A DNA stretch of 64,000 nucleotides from assembly GCF_002870125.1 (NCBI RefSeq), contig NZ_PNEO01000010.1, positions 1 to 64,000 on the forward strand. The letters are read 5' to 3'. The stretch is from Burkholderia sp. WAC0059 (lineage in GTDB: Bacteria > Pseudomonadota > Gammaproteobacteria > Burkholderiales > Burkholderiaceae). A model generated the notes under the pieces. The model ran no database searches, had not been told where the DNA came from, and saw nothing but the letters and a program-made list of their open reading frames with translations. Made by a program: the position numbers and the translations under genes. Shown in pieces: positions 40,603 through 56,629 of this stretch (position 1 is its first letter; each line of letters begins with the position of its first letter).

Positions 40603-41160
40603 GGAGAAATCGCTGTTTGAATGGGAGGAAAACGGGACCGGCGCGCGGTCCCGCCGAAAGGCCGTCACGGCCGCCGTCGGGGCCGGACGCGCCTTGGCCG
40701 GACACCGCGCGACGGACGGCCGCATCGCGCATTGCCCCTGTGCGATGCGGCACGGCCAGCGGCAATCATACCATCGCGGACCGCCCGTCCCGCCCGCCTC
40801 GCGGGGACTGTGGCGCGCGGCCCTCACTGTCCGCCGTCGCGGCCGGGGCGGCCCGCAGGCGCGCCGGGCCACGCTATAATCGAACGTTTTCGACGAGCGG
40901 CGCGCCTTCGGCAAACGGCGCGCGGAAACCCGCGGGAACGGGCAAAAACGGCCGAGGCGAGACTTTCCCGGACCGGAGCCATGGCCCCGGCCGCGAGACG
41001 CCGCGGCCGGCCCGAGCGACCGGCGGCATCCGTACCGGGATCGAGGCCCGTCGGCCCCCGGTTCGAAATCGCGACCGACCGCCCTTGCGCCCGCGCCGCC
41101 GATCCGATCCGGCCCATCGGCCGTCCGTATTGCCCTGCCCTTTCGCCCAGCGCCTTGCCC
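40603..41160. promoter_or_regulatory. smc/dapC divergent region with candidate dapC promoter
   Basis: 558 bp without a convincing gene. Plus strand: TATAAT at 40875-40880 gives a candidate dapC transcript start near 40887 and a leader of about 270 nt; the -35 is poor. Minus strand: TATGAT (complement of 40763-40768) is a possible smc -10. The leader is GC-rich and could fold extensively; I saw no known riboswitch in it. Confidence 0.45.
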
Positions 41161-42381
41161 GTGAATCCGTTACTCGACACCCTCCAGTCCTATCCGTTCG
41201 AAAAGCTGCGCGCGCTCTTCAAGGACGCCGCGCCGCCCGCGGACCTGAAGCCGATCAGCTTCGGGATCGGCGAGCCGCGGCACCCGACGCCCGCGCTCGT
41301 GCGCGACGCGGTCGTCGCCGCGCTCGACGGCCTCGCGGTCTACCCGGCCACGGCGGGCTCGCCGGCGCTGCGCGAGGCGATCGCGGGCTGGCTCGTACGC
41401 CGCTACGGGCTGCCCGGCATCGACGCGAACACCGAGGTCCTGCCCGTGTCCGGCTCGCGCGAAGCGCTTTTCGCGCTCGCCCAGGCCGTCGTCGATCCGA
41501 CGGCGGGCGTGAAGGACCCAGCGAAGCGCGCCATCGTGCTGTGTCCGAACCCGTTCTATCAGATCTACGAGGGCGCGGCCCTGCTCGCGGGCGGCGAGCC
41601 CTGGTACGTCAACAGCGATCCGGCCCGCAACTTCGCCTGCGATTACGCGGCCGTGCCCGAAGCGGTCTGGGCCCGTGCGCAGCTACTCTACGTCTGCTCG
41701 CCGGGCAACCCGACGGGCGCCGTGCTCACGCTCGACGACTGGCGCGAGCTCTTCGCGCTCTCGGACCGCTACGGCTTCGTGATCGCCTCCGACGAGTGCT
41801 ATTCGGAAATCTATTTCGACGAAGCCAGGCCGCCGCTCGGCGCGCTCGAGGCCGCGCACCGGCTCGGCCGCAATTTCGAGCGCATCGTGGTCCTGTCGAG
41901 CCTCTCCAAGCGCTCGAACGCGCCGGGCATGCGCTCGGGCTTCGTCGCTGGCGACGCGGCCATCCTCAGGCAGTTCCTGCTCTACCGCACCTATCACGGC
42001 GCGGCGCTCTCGCCCGTCTGGCAGGCGGCGAGCCTCGCCGCCTGGGGCGACGAGGCGCACGTGCGCGAAAACCGGGCGCTCTACGTGCAGAAGTTTTCGA
42101 CCGTCACGCCGATGCTGGCCGACGTGCTCGACGTGCGCCCGCCCGACGCCGCGTTCTACCTCTGGGCGAACGTCGCGCGCACGGGGCTCGCCGATGCGGA
42201 GTTCGCCCGGCGCCTGTACGCCGACTATAATGTGACGGTTCTGCCCGGCTCGTATCTGGCCCGCACGGCGCACGGCACGAATCCCGGCCGCGACTTCGTG
42301 CGTCTCGCGCTCGTCGCCAGCGTCGATGAGTGCGCCGAGGGCGCGAAACGCATCGTCGCCTTCTGCCGCTCGCTCGCGTAA
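41161..42381 (+). CDS. dapC: Succinyldiaminopimelate transaminase
   Basis: 406 residues, class I/II PLP aminotransferase. Transfers the amino group from glutamate to N-succinyl-2-amino-6-ketopimelate. PLP-binding Lys250 is in SSLSKRSN; other motifs are [23 protein letters not shown] and the substrate Arg near the C-terminus (DFVRLALVA). I chose the GTG at 41161 ([16 protein letters not shown]) by family alignment. The dapD start is 73 bp downstream, making dapC-dapD-(Spx-like)-dapE one lysine and cell-wall precursor operon. Confidence 0.95.
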   Translation: MNPLLDTLQSYPFEKLRALFKDAAPPADLKPISFGIGEPRHPTPALVRDAVVAALDGLAVYPATAGSPALREAIAGWLVRRYGLPGIDANTEVLPVSGSREALFALAQAVVDPTAGVKDPAKRAIVLCPNPFYQIYEGAALLAGGEPWYVNSDPARNFACDYAAVPEAVWARAQLLYVCSPGNPTGAVLTLDDWRELFALSDRYGFVIASDECYSEIYFDEARPPLGALEAAHRLGRNFERIVVLSSLSKRSNAPGMRSGFVAGDAAILRQFLLYRTYHGAALSPVWQAASLAAWGDEAHVRENRALYVQKFSTVTPMLADVLDVRPPDAAFYLWANVARTGLADAEFARRLYADYNVTVLPGSYLARTAHGTNPGRDFVRLALVASVDECAEGAKRIVAFCRSLA

Positions 42382-42454
42382 AACGTCCACGCCGGCACGG
42401 GCGGGAGGCTCGCGCCGGCACCGATCACCTTTTCATCCGGATCACACATACACC

Positions 42455-43279
<825 letters not shown>

Positions 43280-43293
43280 CCGGGAGACGGGCG

Positions 43294-44908
<1,615 letters not shown>

Positions 44909-44940
44909 AGTCCTTCACCGGTCCCGCCGGGAGTTCCGCC

Positions 44941-45837
44941 ATGACGCATCCGCTGTCCACGACCTTTTCCACCGTGCGCGATCTGCTGCGCTTCGCCGTC
45001 ACGCGCTTTCGCGGCGCGGGCCTCGCGTTCGGCCACGGGTCGGACAATGCCTACGACGAGGCCGCCTACCTGATCCTGCACACGCTGCACCTGCCGCTCG
45101 ACCTGCTCGATCCGTTCCTCGACGCGCGCCTTGCGCCCGACGAGATCGAAACGGTGCTCGCCGTGATCGAGCGGCGCGCGACCGACCGCGTGCCGGCCGC
45201 CTACCTCACGCGCGAGGCCTGGATGCACGGCCTGCGCTTCTACGTGGACGAACGCGTGATCGTGCCGCGCTCGTTCATCGGCGAGCTGCTCGACGACGGC
45301 CTGCAGCCCTACATCGAGAACCCCGAGGAGGTCGGCGCGGTGCTCGAACTCTGCACGGGCTCGGCCAGCCTCGCGATCCTGGCCGCGCACGCGTTTCCGA
45401 ACGCCGACATCGACGCGGTCGATCTCTCGGCCCCGGCGCTGGAGGTGGCCGGGCGCAACGTGCGCGAGCACGGGCTCGAGGAGCGCATCGCGCTGTTCCC
45501 GGGCGACCTGTTCGCGCCGCTGCCCGCGCGGCGCTACGACGTCATCCTCGCGAATCCGCCCTACGTGAACGCAACGTCGATGCAGTCGCTGCCCGACGAA
45601 TACCGGCACGAGCCGGAGATGGCGCTCGCGGGCGGCGAGGACGGCATGGACGTCGTGCGCCGGATCATCGCCGAAGCCCGCAACTGGCTGACCGACGAGG
45701 GCGTGCTCGTCGTCGAGATCGGCAACGAGCGCGCCAACGTGGAAGCGTCGTTCGGCGGTCTCGATCTCGTCTGGCTGCCGACGAGCGCCGGCGACGACAG
45801 CGTGTTCCTGATCCACGCCGCCGACCTGCCCGTGTAA
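44941..45837 (+). CDS. prmB: Ribosomal protein uL3 glutamine methyltransferase
   Basis: 298 residues. SAM-dependent N5-methylation of a glutamine in ribosomal protein L3. The HemK-type layout is an N-terminal helical domain, then SAM motif VLELCTGSASLAILAA (136-150), then NPPY at 205-208. PrmB is favoured over PrmC by the neighbourhood and by the sequence VPRSFIGELL rather than IPRPETE. It lies 32 bp downstream of dapE. Confidence 0.92.
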   Translation: MTHPLSTTFSTVRDLLRFAVTRFRGAGLAFGHGSDNAYDEAAYLILHTLHLPLDLLDPFLDARLAPDEIETVLAVIERRATDRVPAAYLTREAWMHGLRFYVDERVIVPRSFIGELLDDGLQPYIENPEEVGAVLELCTGSASLAILAAHAFPNADIDAVDLSAPALEVAGRNVREHGLEERIALFPGDLFAPLPARRYDVILANPPYVNATSMQSLPDEYRHEPEMALAGGEDGMDVVRRIIAEARNWLTDEGVLVVEIGNERANVEASFGGLDLVWLPTSAGDDSVFLIHAADLPV

Positions 45838-45981
45838 GCGCCGCGGCCGGCACTGACCGCGGGCCGGCCGGGTTCGGTAAGATGGGCGCGTACCCTGCGC
45901 CGCGTATCCCTCCCGAGTATCCTGAATATTCCGCGTCGGCCTCGCGGCGCGTTCCGGCTTTCCTGGCTATCCTGAGCGCCT

Positions 45982-47418
45982 ATGCCATTCGACTGGTCAC
46001 ACCTCGGCACGCTGCTGCTCGTCATGCACCTGCTGGGCCTCGCGGCGGCCTGCCACGCCATCCTGAACACCCGCACCTCGCAGGGGGCGATCGCGTGGGC
46101 CGTCTCGCTCGTGACGATGCCGTACTTCACGCTGATCCCCTATCTGTTCCTCGGTCGCAGCAAGTTCGCGGGCTACGCGGACGCGCGACGGCTGCGCAAC
46201 GAAATGCTGCGCAACCACGCGCGGCCGCCGGATTGGACCGAGGCGAACGCCGCGACGTGCCCGGCGGACACGCTCGACGCGCGCGTCGTCCAGACGCTCT
46301 CGCAACTGAGCGGCATGCCGCTTCTGCCGGGCAACGCGGTCCGCACGCTCGTGAACGGCGAAGCGACGTTCGCCGCGATCTTCGACGCCATGGAGAAGGC
46401 GCGCAGCTACGTAATCGTGCAGTTCTTCATCGTGCGCGCGGACGCGCTCGGCGACATGCTCAGGGACGCCCTCGTCGCCTGCGCCGCGCGCGGCGTGCGG
46501 ACCTACTTTCTCTACGACAGCATCGGCAGCTTCGACCTGCCGGGCCGCTACGTCGACGCGCTGCGCGCGAGCGGCGTGCACGTGCATCCGTTCTCGACGC
46601 GGCGCCGCTTCGTCAACCGGTTCCAGCTCAACTTCCGCAACCACCGCAAGATCGTCGTGATCGACGGCGAACGCGCGTTCGTCGGCGGCCACAACGTCGG
46701 CGTCGAATACCTGGGCGGCAACGCGCGGCTCTCGCCGTGGCGCGACACGCACATCGAGGTGCGCGGCCCGGCCGTCGCGAACATCGAATTCGCGTTCACC
46801 GAGGACTGGTACTGGGCGACCCAGTTGCTGCCGGCGGGCGGCGAAACGGTTGCCGCGACGCACGACGACGACATGTACTGCCTCGTGATGCCGACGGGCC
46901 CCGCCGACCGCCAGGAAACCTGCTCGCTCTTCTTCGTCGAGGCCATCAACGCCGCGCGCAAGCGCCTGTGGATCACGACGCCCTATCTCGTGCCCGACGA
47001 GGCCGTGTTCTCGGCGCTGCGCCTTGCAGTGGCGCGCGGCGTCGACGTGCGGATCATGATCCCGAGCCGGCGCGACCACTACGTGGTGTTCGAAGCCTCG
47101 ATGCTCTACGCCTACGACGCGATCCGCGCCGGCATCCGGATTTTCCGCTACCGCCCCGGCTTTCTGCACCAGAAGGTCGTGCTCATCGACGACGTGGCCG
47201 CCGCGATCGGCAGCGCGAACCTCGACAACCGCTCGTTCCGGCTCAACTTCGAGATCATGGTGCTGACCGTGCATCGCGGCTTCGCCGCCGAGGTCGAGGC
47301 GATGCTGCTGCGCGATTTCGACGAGACGTTCGAGATCGACCGCGGCGAATACCGCAACGCGCCGGCCTGGCGCAAGGTGACGATGCACCTCGCGCGCCTG
47401 TTCGCGCCGATCCTGTAG
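45982..47418 (+). CDS. cls: Cardiolipin synthase (PLD family)
   Basis: 478 residues. Joins phosphatidylglycerol molecules (or PG with another phospholipid) at the inner membrane. Two N-terminal membrane segments (6-26 and about 38-57) precede two HKD motifs: His221-Lys223-Asp228 and His396-Lys398-Asp403, the latter followed by GSANLDNRSF. Architecture is ClsA-like. The stop is only 8 bp from the convergent peroxidase gene, leaving no room for separate terminators. Confidence 0.94.
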   Translation: MPFDWSHLGTLLLVMHLLGLAAACHAILNTRTSQGAIAWAVSLVTMPYFTLIPYLFLGRSKFAGYADARRLRNEMLRNHARPPDWTEANAATCPADTLDARVVQTLSQLSGMPLLPGNAVRTLVNGEATFAAIFDAMEKARSYVIVQFFIVRADALGDMLRDALVACAARGVRTYFLYDSIGSFDLPGRYVDALRASGVHVHPFSTRRRFVNRFQLNFRNHRKIVVIDGERAFVGGHNVGVEYLGGNARLSPWRDTHIEVRGPAVANIEFAFTEDWYWATQLLPAGGETVAATHDDDMYCLVMPTGPADRQETCSLFFVEAINAARKRLWITTPYLVPDEAVFSALRLAVARGVDVRIMIPSRRDHYVVFEASMLYAYDAIRAGIRIFRYRPGFLHQKVVLIDDVAAAIGSANLDNRSFRLNFEIMVLTVHRGFAAEVEAMLLRDFDETFEIDRGEYRNAPAWRKVTMHLARLFAPIL

Positions 47419-47426
47419 GCGGCCGC

Positions 47427-47906
47427 CTAGAGCAGCTTCTCGATGTCCGACGCGATCGACTCGGGCTTCGTGACGCTCGCGTAGCGCTTGACCACGGCGC
47501 CGCCGCGGTCGACGAGAAACTTCGTGAAATTCCACTTGATCGCCTCCGAGCCGAGCACGCCGGGCGCCTCCTCCGTCAGATAGCGGTAGAGCGGATGCGC
47601 GTTGGGCCCGTTCACGTCGATCTTGTCGAACATCGGGAACGTGACGCCGTAGTTCTGCTGGCAGAAACCGGCAATCCGGGCGGCATCGCCGGGCTCCTGC
47701 TTGCCGAACTGATTGCACGGAAAGCCCAGCACCTCGAACCCGCGCGCCGCGTAGCCGTCGTAGAGCGTCTGCAAGCCCGCGTATTGCGGCGTGAACCCGC
47801 ATTCGCTCGCCGTGTTGACGATCAGCAGCACCTTGCCCGCGTAACGCTCGAGGCTCACCTCGTCGCCGCCCAGCGCGCGGGCCGAAAACGAATGGATCGT
47901 GCTCAT
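47427..47906 (-). CDS. Glutathione peroxidase family protein
   Basis: 159 residues, thioredoxin fold. Reduces hydroperoxides. Peroxidatic Cys36 (NTASECGFTPQY) replaces selenocysteine, with the tetrad partners in GFPCNQF and KWNFTKFL (Trp125). Cys64 is in the FPCNQF motif and Cys82 could act as a resolving cysteine, so thioredoxin rather than glutathione may be the reductant, as for BtuE. Convergent with cls, divergent from the ABC-F gene. Confidence 0.94.
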   Translation of the reverse strand: MSTIHSFSARALGGDEVSLERYAGKVLLIVNTASECGFTPQYAGLQTLYDGYAARGFEVLGFPCNQFGKQEPGDAARIAGFCQQNYGVTFPMFDKIDVNGPNAHPLYRYLTEEAPGVLGSEAIKWNFTKFLVDRGGAVVKRYASVTKPESIASDIEKLL

Positions 47907-48030
47907 CTGCGTCCCCTGTCGGAAAACTTCAGTCTACCGGGAACCCCTCCGGCCCGCAGGCCAATACTGGCCAATGCTGCCGTAAGGCGGCGCAGTCTAG
48001 AATAGCGTTTTCCGAATACCGGCCGTACCT

Positions 48031-49977
<1,947 letters not shown>

Positions 49978-50059
49978 CGGCCCTTCCCGTACCCGACGCC
50001 CGCCAGCCGGCGCGTCGGTACGGGAAGGCCACCGCCGGCCGCCGCCTGAGGAGCTACGA

Positions 50060-51247
50060 GTGCCGTCACACGCCACGTTGCAGGGCCTTCGCGTTCTTGA
50101 CCTGACCCAGTTGCTGCCGGGGCCGATCGCCACGCTGCGGCTCGCCGAGCTCGGCGCCGACGTGCTGAAGATCGAGCCGCCCGGCGCCGGCGACCTGACG
50201 CGCATCATGATGCAAAGCGCGGCCGACGAAGTCGCGGGCCGCCCCGGCGCGCTCTACCGGCTCGCCAACCGCAGCAAGCGCGAAACCCGGCTCGACCTGA
50301 AGTCCGACAGCGGGCGCACGATCCTGCTCGCGCTCGCGCGCGACGCCGACGTGCTCGTCGAAAGCTTCCGGCCCGGCGTCATGGCGCGCCTCGGCGCCGG
50401 CTACGAGACGCTCAGGGCGATCAATCCGAAGCTCGTCTACTGCTCGATCACGGGGTACGGCGCCGACGGGCCGTTCGCCTCGCGCGCTGGCCACGACCTG
50501 AACTACGTCGCCTACTCGGGCGTGCTGAGCCAGTTCGCCGGCAGCGACGGAACGCCGGTACTGCCGAACGTCCAGGTCGCCGACCTGCTCGGCGGCGCGC
50601 TCACGGCCGTCACTCAGATCCTCGCCGCGCTGTGGCGCGTGGCGCGCAGCGGCGAGGGATGCAGCCTCGACATCTCGATGGCGCACACGGTTTATGCGCA
50701 CAACGTCATGGCCCAGGCCGCGCTCGTCAACGGCGAGGTGGCGGCCACGCATCCGGGCGGCGGCCTGCTCAACGGCGGCGTGCCCTGCTACAACCTGTAC
50801 CGCACGCAGGACGGCCGCTGGCTCGCCGTGGCCGCGCTGGAACTGAAGTTCTGGCAGACGCTGTGCAGGGCGCTCGACCGCGACGACTGGATGAATCGCC
50901 ACTGGAGCCTCGGCCAGGCGATCGGCGGCGCCGATGCCGCCGCGCTGACGGCCGAGCTCGCGGCCCTGATCGAGGCCGAGCCGCTGCAGACCTGGATCGA
51001 CCGGCTCGAATTGCTCGACTGCTGCGTCTCGCCCGTGCTGCTGCCGGCCGAGGCGGCCCGGCATCCGATGTTCAACGCCGAGGCGAGAAAGAAGGCCCAG
51101 GCGCAGAACCGCGACGCGTACGGCGATGATATGGACGCGCAGGACGCCGGCGCCGCAGCGGCCGCCTCGACCGGAACGGGCGAACCGTCCGGCGACGCAG
51201 CGTCGGGCGCAAGAAAGAAGCCGTTCACTTACGGCCCATGGGGGTAA
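50060..51247 (+). CDS. CaiB/BaiF-family (class III) CoA transferase
   Basis: 395 residues. Family enzymes transfer CoA between acids or racemise 2-methylacyl-CoA. Motifs are RVLDLTQLLPGPIATLRLAELGA (read in parts), ADVLVESFRPGVMARLG and GHDLNYVAYSG with the candidate catalytic Asp146. The GHDLNY form resembles alpha-methylacyl-CoA racemases more than formyl-CoA transferase. The last roughly 45 residues (Asp/Ala/Ser/Gly-rich, then ARKKPFTYGPWG) are low complexity. GTG 50060 has GAGGAG upstream. The substrate is unknown. Confidence 0.88.
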   Translation: MPSHATLQGLRVLDLTQLLPGPIATLRLAELGADVLKIEPPGAGDLTRIMMQSAADEVAGRPGALYRLANRSKRETRLDLKSDSGRTILLALARDADVLVESFRPGVMARLGAGYETLRAINPKLVYCSITGYGADGPFASRAGHDLNYVAYSGVLSQFAGSDGTPVLPNVQVADLLGGALTAVTQILAALWRVARSGEGCSLDISMAHTVYAHNVMAQAALVNGEVAATHPGGGLLNGGVPCYNLYRTQDGRWLAVAALELKFWQTLCRALDRDDWMNRHWSLGQAIGGADAAALTAELAALIEAEPLQTWIDRLELLDCCVSPVLLPAEAARHPMFNAEARKKAQAQNRDAYGDDMDAQDAGAAAAASTGTGEPSGDAASGARKKPFTYGPWG

Positions 51248-51311
51248 AGCAGGATAAAAGCGGGGTAAAAGCCGCCGGGGCCGGACGGCCCCGGTTCGCG
51301 ATCCGCCGCGC

Positions 51312-51575
51312 CTACCGCCTCGGTAAGGTCTGCCTCGGCGCACGCTCGTCGTCGTAAAGCACGTGCCGGCGTCCTTCGACGTGATGCGCGATCGTACTGC
51401 GCACCTGCGCCGCGGTCACGTCCTCGGCCACGACGCGCCGCGAAATGCGGCCCTCGCTGTCGATCCATTCGACGATCCGGCATGCACTGCCCCAAGGCTG
51501 GGGAATCGGCTCGGATATCCGGCAGCCCCGCACGACGATCGAGCGATCGCTTGCGGACACATCAGTCTGCTTCAA
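51312..51575 (-). CDS. Small conserved-looking protein, unknown function, TTG start
   Basis: 87 residues with no membrane segment or known motif. Basic and balanced composition (DRSIVVRGCRISEPIPQPWG, then RRVVAEDVTAAQVRSTI), so it reads like a real folded domain rather than shadow sequence. The TTG start has AGGA 7 bases upstream. From memory it resembles a Burkholderia-restricted family of unknown function (possibly DUF2866), which I cannot confirm. It sits alone between a CoA transferase (convergent) and radA. Confidence 0.6.
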   Translation of the reverse strand: MKQTDVSASDRSIVVRGCRISEPIPQPWGSACRIVEWIDSEGRISRRVVAEDVTAAQVRSTIAHHVEGRRHVLYDDERAPRQTLPRR

Positions 51576-51708
51576 GATGCCATCCTTTCCGCTTCGACAC
51601 GGCTTACGTTTGTGTCAAAGGATAGGGAAAACACCGGGCGAACGGTTTACAGTCAACGCCGGGGTTGTTACCGGACGTTACCCATGGCCGCTACCGGGCG
51701 CATCCGCC

Positions 51709-53085
51709 TCATTCCAGCGTGCGCACGCGGTCGATGGCTTCCTCGATGCGCTCCACCGCGTGCACCTGCAAACCGTCGATCGGCTGTTTGGGCGCGTTCG
51801 CGCGCGGAATCAGCGCGCACGAAAAACCGAGCTTGGCGGCTTCCTTCAGCCGCTCCTGGCCGCGCGGCGACGGCCGGATTTCGCCGGCCAGGCCGACTTC
51901 GCCAAATACGATCAGACCCTTGGGCAACGGCTTGTTACGCATTGACGAGTGGATCGCGAGCAGCACGGCGAGGTCGGCGGCGGGCTCGGTAATCTTCACG
52001 CCGCCGACCGCGTTCAGGAAGACGTCCTGATCGAAGCACGCAATGCCCGCGTGCCGGTGCAGCACGGCAAGCAGCAACGCCAGCCGGTTCTGCTCGAGCC
52101 CGACCGCGAGCCGGCGCGGATTGGGCACGTGAGCCGTGTCGACGAGCGCCTGGATTTCGACGAGCAGCGGCCGCGAGCCCTCCTGCGTGACGAGCACGCA
52201 CGAGCCCGGCACGGTCTGTCCGTGTTGCGATAGAAAGAGCGCCGACGGGTTGGCGACGCCGCGCAGACCCCGCTCGGTCATTGCGAACACGCCGAGTTCG
52301 TTGACCGCGCCGAAGCGGTTCTTGAACGCGCGCACAAGCCGGAACGACGAATGCGTGTCGCCCTCGAAGTAAAGCACCGTGTCGACGATGTGTTCGAGCA
52401 CGCGCGGCCCCGCGAGATTGCCCTCCTTCGTCACGTGGCCGACCATGATGATCGCGGTGCCCGACTGCTTGGCGATGCGCGTGAGTTGCGCCGCGCACTC
52501 GCGCACCTGCGCGACCGAGCCCGGCGCCGAGGTCAGCGCATCCGAATAGACGGTCTGGATCGAATCGATGACGGCGACGTCGGGCTTCTCGGCCTCGATC
52601 GTCGCCTGGATTCTTTCGAGCTGGATCTCGGCGAGCAGTTGCAGCTCGCTGGCCTTCGAACCGGGGTCGAGCAGCGCCAGGCGTTGCGCCCGGAGGGCGA
52701 TCTGCGCGGCCGACTCCTCGCCGCTGACGTAGAGCGCGCGACGCTCGCTGGCGATCTGCGCGAGCGACTGCAACAGCAGCGTCGACTTGCCGATGCCGGG
52801 GTCGCCGCCGATCAGCACCACGCCGCCCGCCACGAGCCCCCCGCCGAGCACGCGGTCGAACTCGCCGATGCCCGTCGTGAAGCGCGGCACGTCGGCGGCG
52901 TCGATCTCGGCCAGCCGGCGCACGGGCGCGCTTTTGGCGAGCGACTGGAAGCGGTGGCCGCCCGGGGGCTCGGCAACGCTCTCGACCAGCGTGTTCCACG
53001 CGCCGCAGGCGGGGCACTGCCCCTGCCATTTCGGCGTCTGGCCGCCGCACCCGGAACACGTATACAGCGTCTTCGCTTTCGCCAC
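51709..53085 (-). CDS. radA: DNA repair protein RadA
   Basis: 458 residues. Branch-migration helicase acting with RecA. A four-cysteine zinc finger at the N-terminus (Cys10, 13, 24, 27) precedes the RecA-like ATPase with Walker A GGDPGIGKST (93-102) and the RadA-specific KNRFG motif. The C-terminal Lon-like domain has VGGVKITEPAADLAVLLAI (read in parts). It starts 3 bp after the alr stop, so the two are co-transcribed. Confidence 0.98.
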   Translation of the reverse strand: MAKAKTLYTCSGCGGQTPKWQGQCPACGAWNTLVESVAEPPGGHRFQSLAKSAPVRRLAEIDAADVPRFTTGIGEFDRVLGGGLVAGGVVLIGGDPGIGKSTLLLQSLAQIASERRALYVSGEESAAQIALRAQRLALLDPGSKASELQLLAEIQLERIQATIEAEKPDVAVIDSIQTVYSDALTSAPGSVAQVRECAAQLTRIAKQSGTAIIMVGHVTKEGNLAGPRVLEHIVDTVLYFEGDTHSSFRLVRAFKNRFGAVNELGVFAMTERGLRGVANPSALFLSQHGQTVPGSCVLVTQEGSRPLLVEIQALVDTAHVPNPRRLAVGLEQNRLALLLAVLHRHAGIACFDQDVFLNAVGGVKITEPAADLAVLLAIHSSMRNKPLPKGLIVFGEVGLAGEIRPSPRGQERLKEAAKLGFSCALIPRANAPKQPIDGLQVHAVERIEEAIDRVRTLE

Positions 53086-53088
53086 GGC

Positions 53089-54159
53089 TTACTCGGCCCG
53101 CACCGGCACCCGCTGGGCCACCGCGCACATGAGCTCGTAGCCGATCGTCCCGCAGGCGCGCGCGACGTCGTCGATCGGCAGGCCCGCGCCCCAGAGCTCG
53201 ACGCGGGTGCCGACGTTCGCGCCCGGACACGGGGTCAGGTCCACGGTCAGCATGTCCATCGAGACGCGTCCGACGAGCCGCGTCGGCACGCCGTCGACGA
53301 GCACCGGCGTGCCTTCGGGCGCGACGCGCGGATAGCCGTCCGCGTAGCCGCATGCGATCACGCCGATGCGCGTCGGCTGGCGGGCCGTGAAGGTCGAGCC
53401 ATAGCCGATCGTCTGGCCTTCGGCAAGCGTCTGCACGCCGATCAGCTCGGAGGCGAGCGTCATGGCGGGCTGCAGGCCCGTGCCCTCGATGGCCGCCGTC
53501 ACGCCCGAAGGCGAGGCGCCGTACAGGATGATGCCGGGTCGAACCCAGTCGAAGTGCGCGGCCGGATGCCAGAGGGTCGCAGCGGAATTGGCGAGGCTGC
53601 GCGCGCCGGCGATGCCCTGCGCGCCGCGCTCGAACGCCTCCATCTGGTAGCCGATGCCGCGCTCGCTGTCGGCGTCGGAGAAATGGGTCATCAGCGTGAT
53701 CTGGCCGACGCCCGCACAGGCGCGCGCGCGCTCCCAGGCCGGCCGGAACCGCTCGGGCGTGTAGCCGAGACGGTTCATGCCGCTGTTCATCTTGAGCTGG
53801 ACGTTGACGGGCTTCGACAGACGGGCCATTTCGAGCATGCGCATCTGCTCGTCGGAATGCACGACCGTCGTGAGGCTGTAGCGGTCGATCACGTCGAGGT
53901 CGGTCGGCCGGAAGAAACCCTCGAGCAGCAGGATCGGCCCGGCCCAGCCCAGTTCGCGCAACTTCACCGCCTCTTCCAGGTCCAGCAAGCCGAAGCCGTC
54001 GGTCGCGCGCAGGCCCGGAAACGCGCGCGCGAGCCCGTGCCCGTAGGCATTGGCCTTGACGACGGCCCAGATCTTCGAATGCGGCGCGTAGCGGCGGACG
54101 ACGGCGAGGTTGTTGGCGAGTGCGGCGGTGTGGATCGTGGCGGAGAGAGGACGGGGCAT
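53089..54159 (-). CDS. alr: Alanine racemase
   Basis: 356 residues. Makes D-alanine for peptidoglycan. N-terminal PLP barrel with Lys35 in [10 protein letters not shown]; the tyrosine-bearing region IGYGSTFTA and the C-terminal beta domain follow. Biosynthetic type (no signal peptide). Divergent from lplT; directly upstream of radA. Confidence 0.97.
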   Translation of the reverse strand: MPRPLSATIHTAALANNLAVVRRYAPHSKIWAVVKANAYGHGLARAFPGLRATDGFGLLDLEEAVKLRELGWAGPILLLEGFFRPTDLDVIDRYSLTTVVHSDEQMRMLEMARLSKPVNVQLKMNSGMNRLGYTPERFRPAWERARACAGVGQITLMTHFSDADSERGIGYQMEAFERGAQGIAGARSLANSAATLWHPAAHFDWVRPGIILYGASPSGVTAAIEGTGLQPAMTLASELIGVQTLAEGQTIGYGSTFTARQPTRIGVIACGYADGYPRVAPEGTPVLVDGVPTRLVGRVSMDMLTVDLTPCPGANVGTRVELWGAGLPIDDVARACGTIGYELMCAVAQRVPVRAE

Positions 54160-54378
54160 GAGAGAGATTTTCGTAAAGACGCTTGCGAATCAGGACCTTA
54201 CGGCACGTTTTCAAGATCGCGCGATCCGCCGCGCGCGGCAGGCGGGGGATCGGCCGGTCCGGATGCCGCTATTTTCGTGATATAAAGCCGTGCGCACAAC
54301 CCATTTCGAACGGAATAAGCGGGCAGGCGAGGGCCCTGCCGGGGCGGACGGACCGCAGCGAGGAAAGCATCGCATCAG

Positions 54379-55689
54379 ATGAAAAAAGGTTTTTACACGA
54401 TCATGGCCGCGCAGTTTTTCTCGTCGCTGGCCGACAATGCGCTCCTGATCGCTGCCATCGCACTGCTGAAAGACCTTGACGCCCCCAACTGGATGACCCC
54501 GCTGCTCAAGCTGTTCTTCGTCCTGTCCTACGTCATTCTGGCCGCCTTCGTCGGCGCGTTCGCGGACTCCCGCCCCAAGGGCCGCGTCATGTTCATCACC
54601 AACACCATCAAGGTCGTCGGCTGCGCGATGATGCTGGCCGGCACGCATCCGCTCTTCGCCTACGGCGTGGTCGGCTTCGGCGCCGCCGCCTACTCGCCCG
54701 CCAAATACGGCATTCTCACCGAGCTCCTGCCGCCCGAGCGCCTCGTCGCCGCGAACGGCTGGATCGAGGGCACGACGGTCGGCTCGATCATTCTCGGCAC
54801 CGTGCTCGGCGGCGCGCTCATCAACCCGCACATCGCCGCGCCCATCATCCGGCACACGCCCGCCTCGATCAGCACGCCCGCCGAGGCGGCGATGATCGTC
54901 ATCATGGCGATCTACATCGTCGCCGCGCTCTTCAACCTGCGCATTCCCGACACCGGCGCCCGCTATCCGCGCCAGGAGCACGGACCGATCCGGCTCGTCA
55001 CCGATTTCGCCGGCTGCTTCCTCGTGCTCTGGCGCGACAAGCTCGGCCAGATCTCGCTCGCCGTGACGACGCTCTTCTGGGGCGCGGGCGCCACGCTGCA
55101 ATTCATCGTGCTCAAATGGGCCGAGGTCTCGCTCGGCCTCTCGCTCTCCGAGGGCGCGCTCCTGCAGGCCGTCGTGGCCGCCGGCGTCGCGGCCGGCGCC
55201 ATCATCGCGGCCGCGCGCGTGCCGCTCAAGCGCTCGCTCACGGTGCTGCCCGTCGGCATCATGATGGGCGTCTCGGTCATGCTGCTGGCGTTCTACACGC
55301 GCCACCTGTTCGCGCCGCACTGGGGCCTGCACGTCGGCCGCCTGTACGTGCCGGGCTATCTGCTCCTCTCCTATTTCTTCCTGATGATCGTCGGCGGCCT
55401 GTCCGGCTTTTTCGTCGTGCCGATGAACGCGCTTTTGCAGCATCGCGGCCACGTCCTGCTCTCGGCCGGCCACTCGATCGCCGTGCAGAACTTCAACGAA
55501 AACCTCTCGGTGCTCGTGATGCTCTGCCTCTACGCCGTGCTCGTCTGGCTCGACGTGCCGGTCACCGTCGTCATCGTCCTGTTCGGCACGTTCGTCTGCC
55601 TGATGATGTGGCTCGTGATGCGGCGCCACCAGGCCAACCAGCGCGCATTCGACTCGGTGGCGCTGATCGGAGAAAATCACCGGCATTGA
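54379..55689 (+). CDS. lplT: Lysophospholipid transporter (MFS)
   Basis: 436 residues with about twelve membrane segments. Flips lysophospholipids into the inner leaflet for reacylation. The N-terminus [29 protein letters not shown] (read in parts) and the motif [20 protein letters not shown] are characteristic. E. coli pairs lplT with the acyltransferase aas; no aas is seen here. A weak -10 (TATAAA, 54280-54285) lies upstream in the 219-bp divergent region with alr. Confidence 0.93.
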   Translation: MKKGFYTIMAAQFFSSLADNALLIAAIALLKDLDAPNWMTPLLKLFFVLSYVILAAFVGAFADSRPKGRVMFITNTIKVVGCAMMLAGTHPLFAYGVVGFGAAAYSPAKYGILTELLPPERLVAANGWIEGTTVGSIILGTVLGGALINPHIAAPIIRHTPASISTPAEAAMIVIMAIYIVAALFNLRIPDTGARYPRQEHGPIRLVTDFAGCFLVLWRDKLGQISLAVTTLFWGAGATLQFIVLKWAEVSLGLSLSEGALLQAVVAAGVAAGAIIAAARVPLKRSLTVLPVGIMMGVSVMLLAFYTRHLFAPHWGLHVGRLYVPGYLLLSYFFLMIVGGLSGFFVVPMNALLQHRGHVLLSAGHSIAVQNFNENLSVLVMLCLYAVLVWLDVPVTVVIVLFGTFVCLMMWLVMRRHQANQRAFDSVALIGENHRH

Positions 55690-55766
55690 CCGGCGGCCCG
55701 AAAACCGTCCCGCGGCACGCGCACGCCGCCTGCCCGTCCCGTCCCCCCCGCGTTGCCGCCCACGCC

Positions 55767-56576
<810 letters not shown>

Positions 56577-56629
56577 GGCGATTCGTCGTTTTTTGGCCGG
56601 CTGACCAGGAACGCCCGGCGTTCAAGCGC

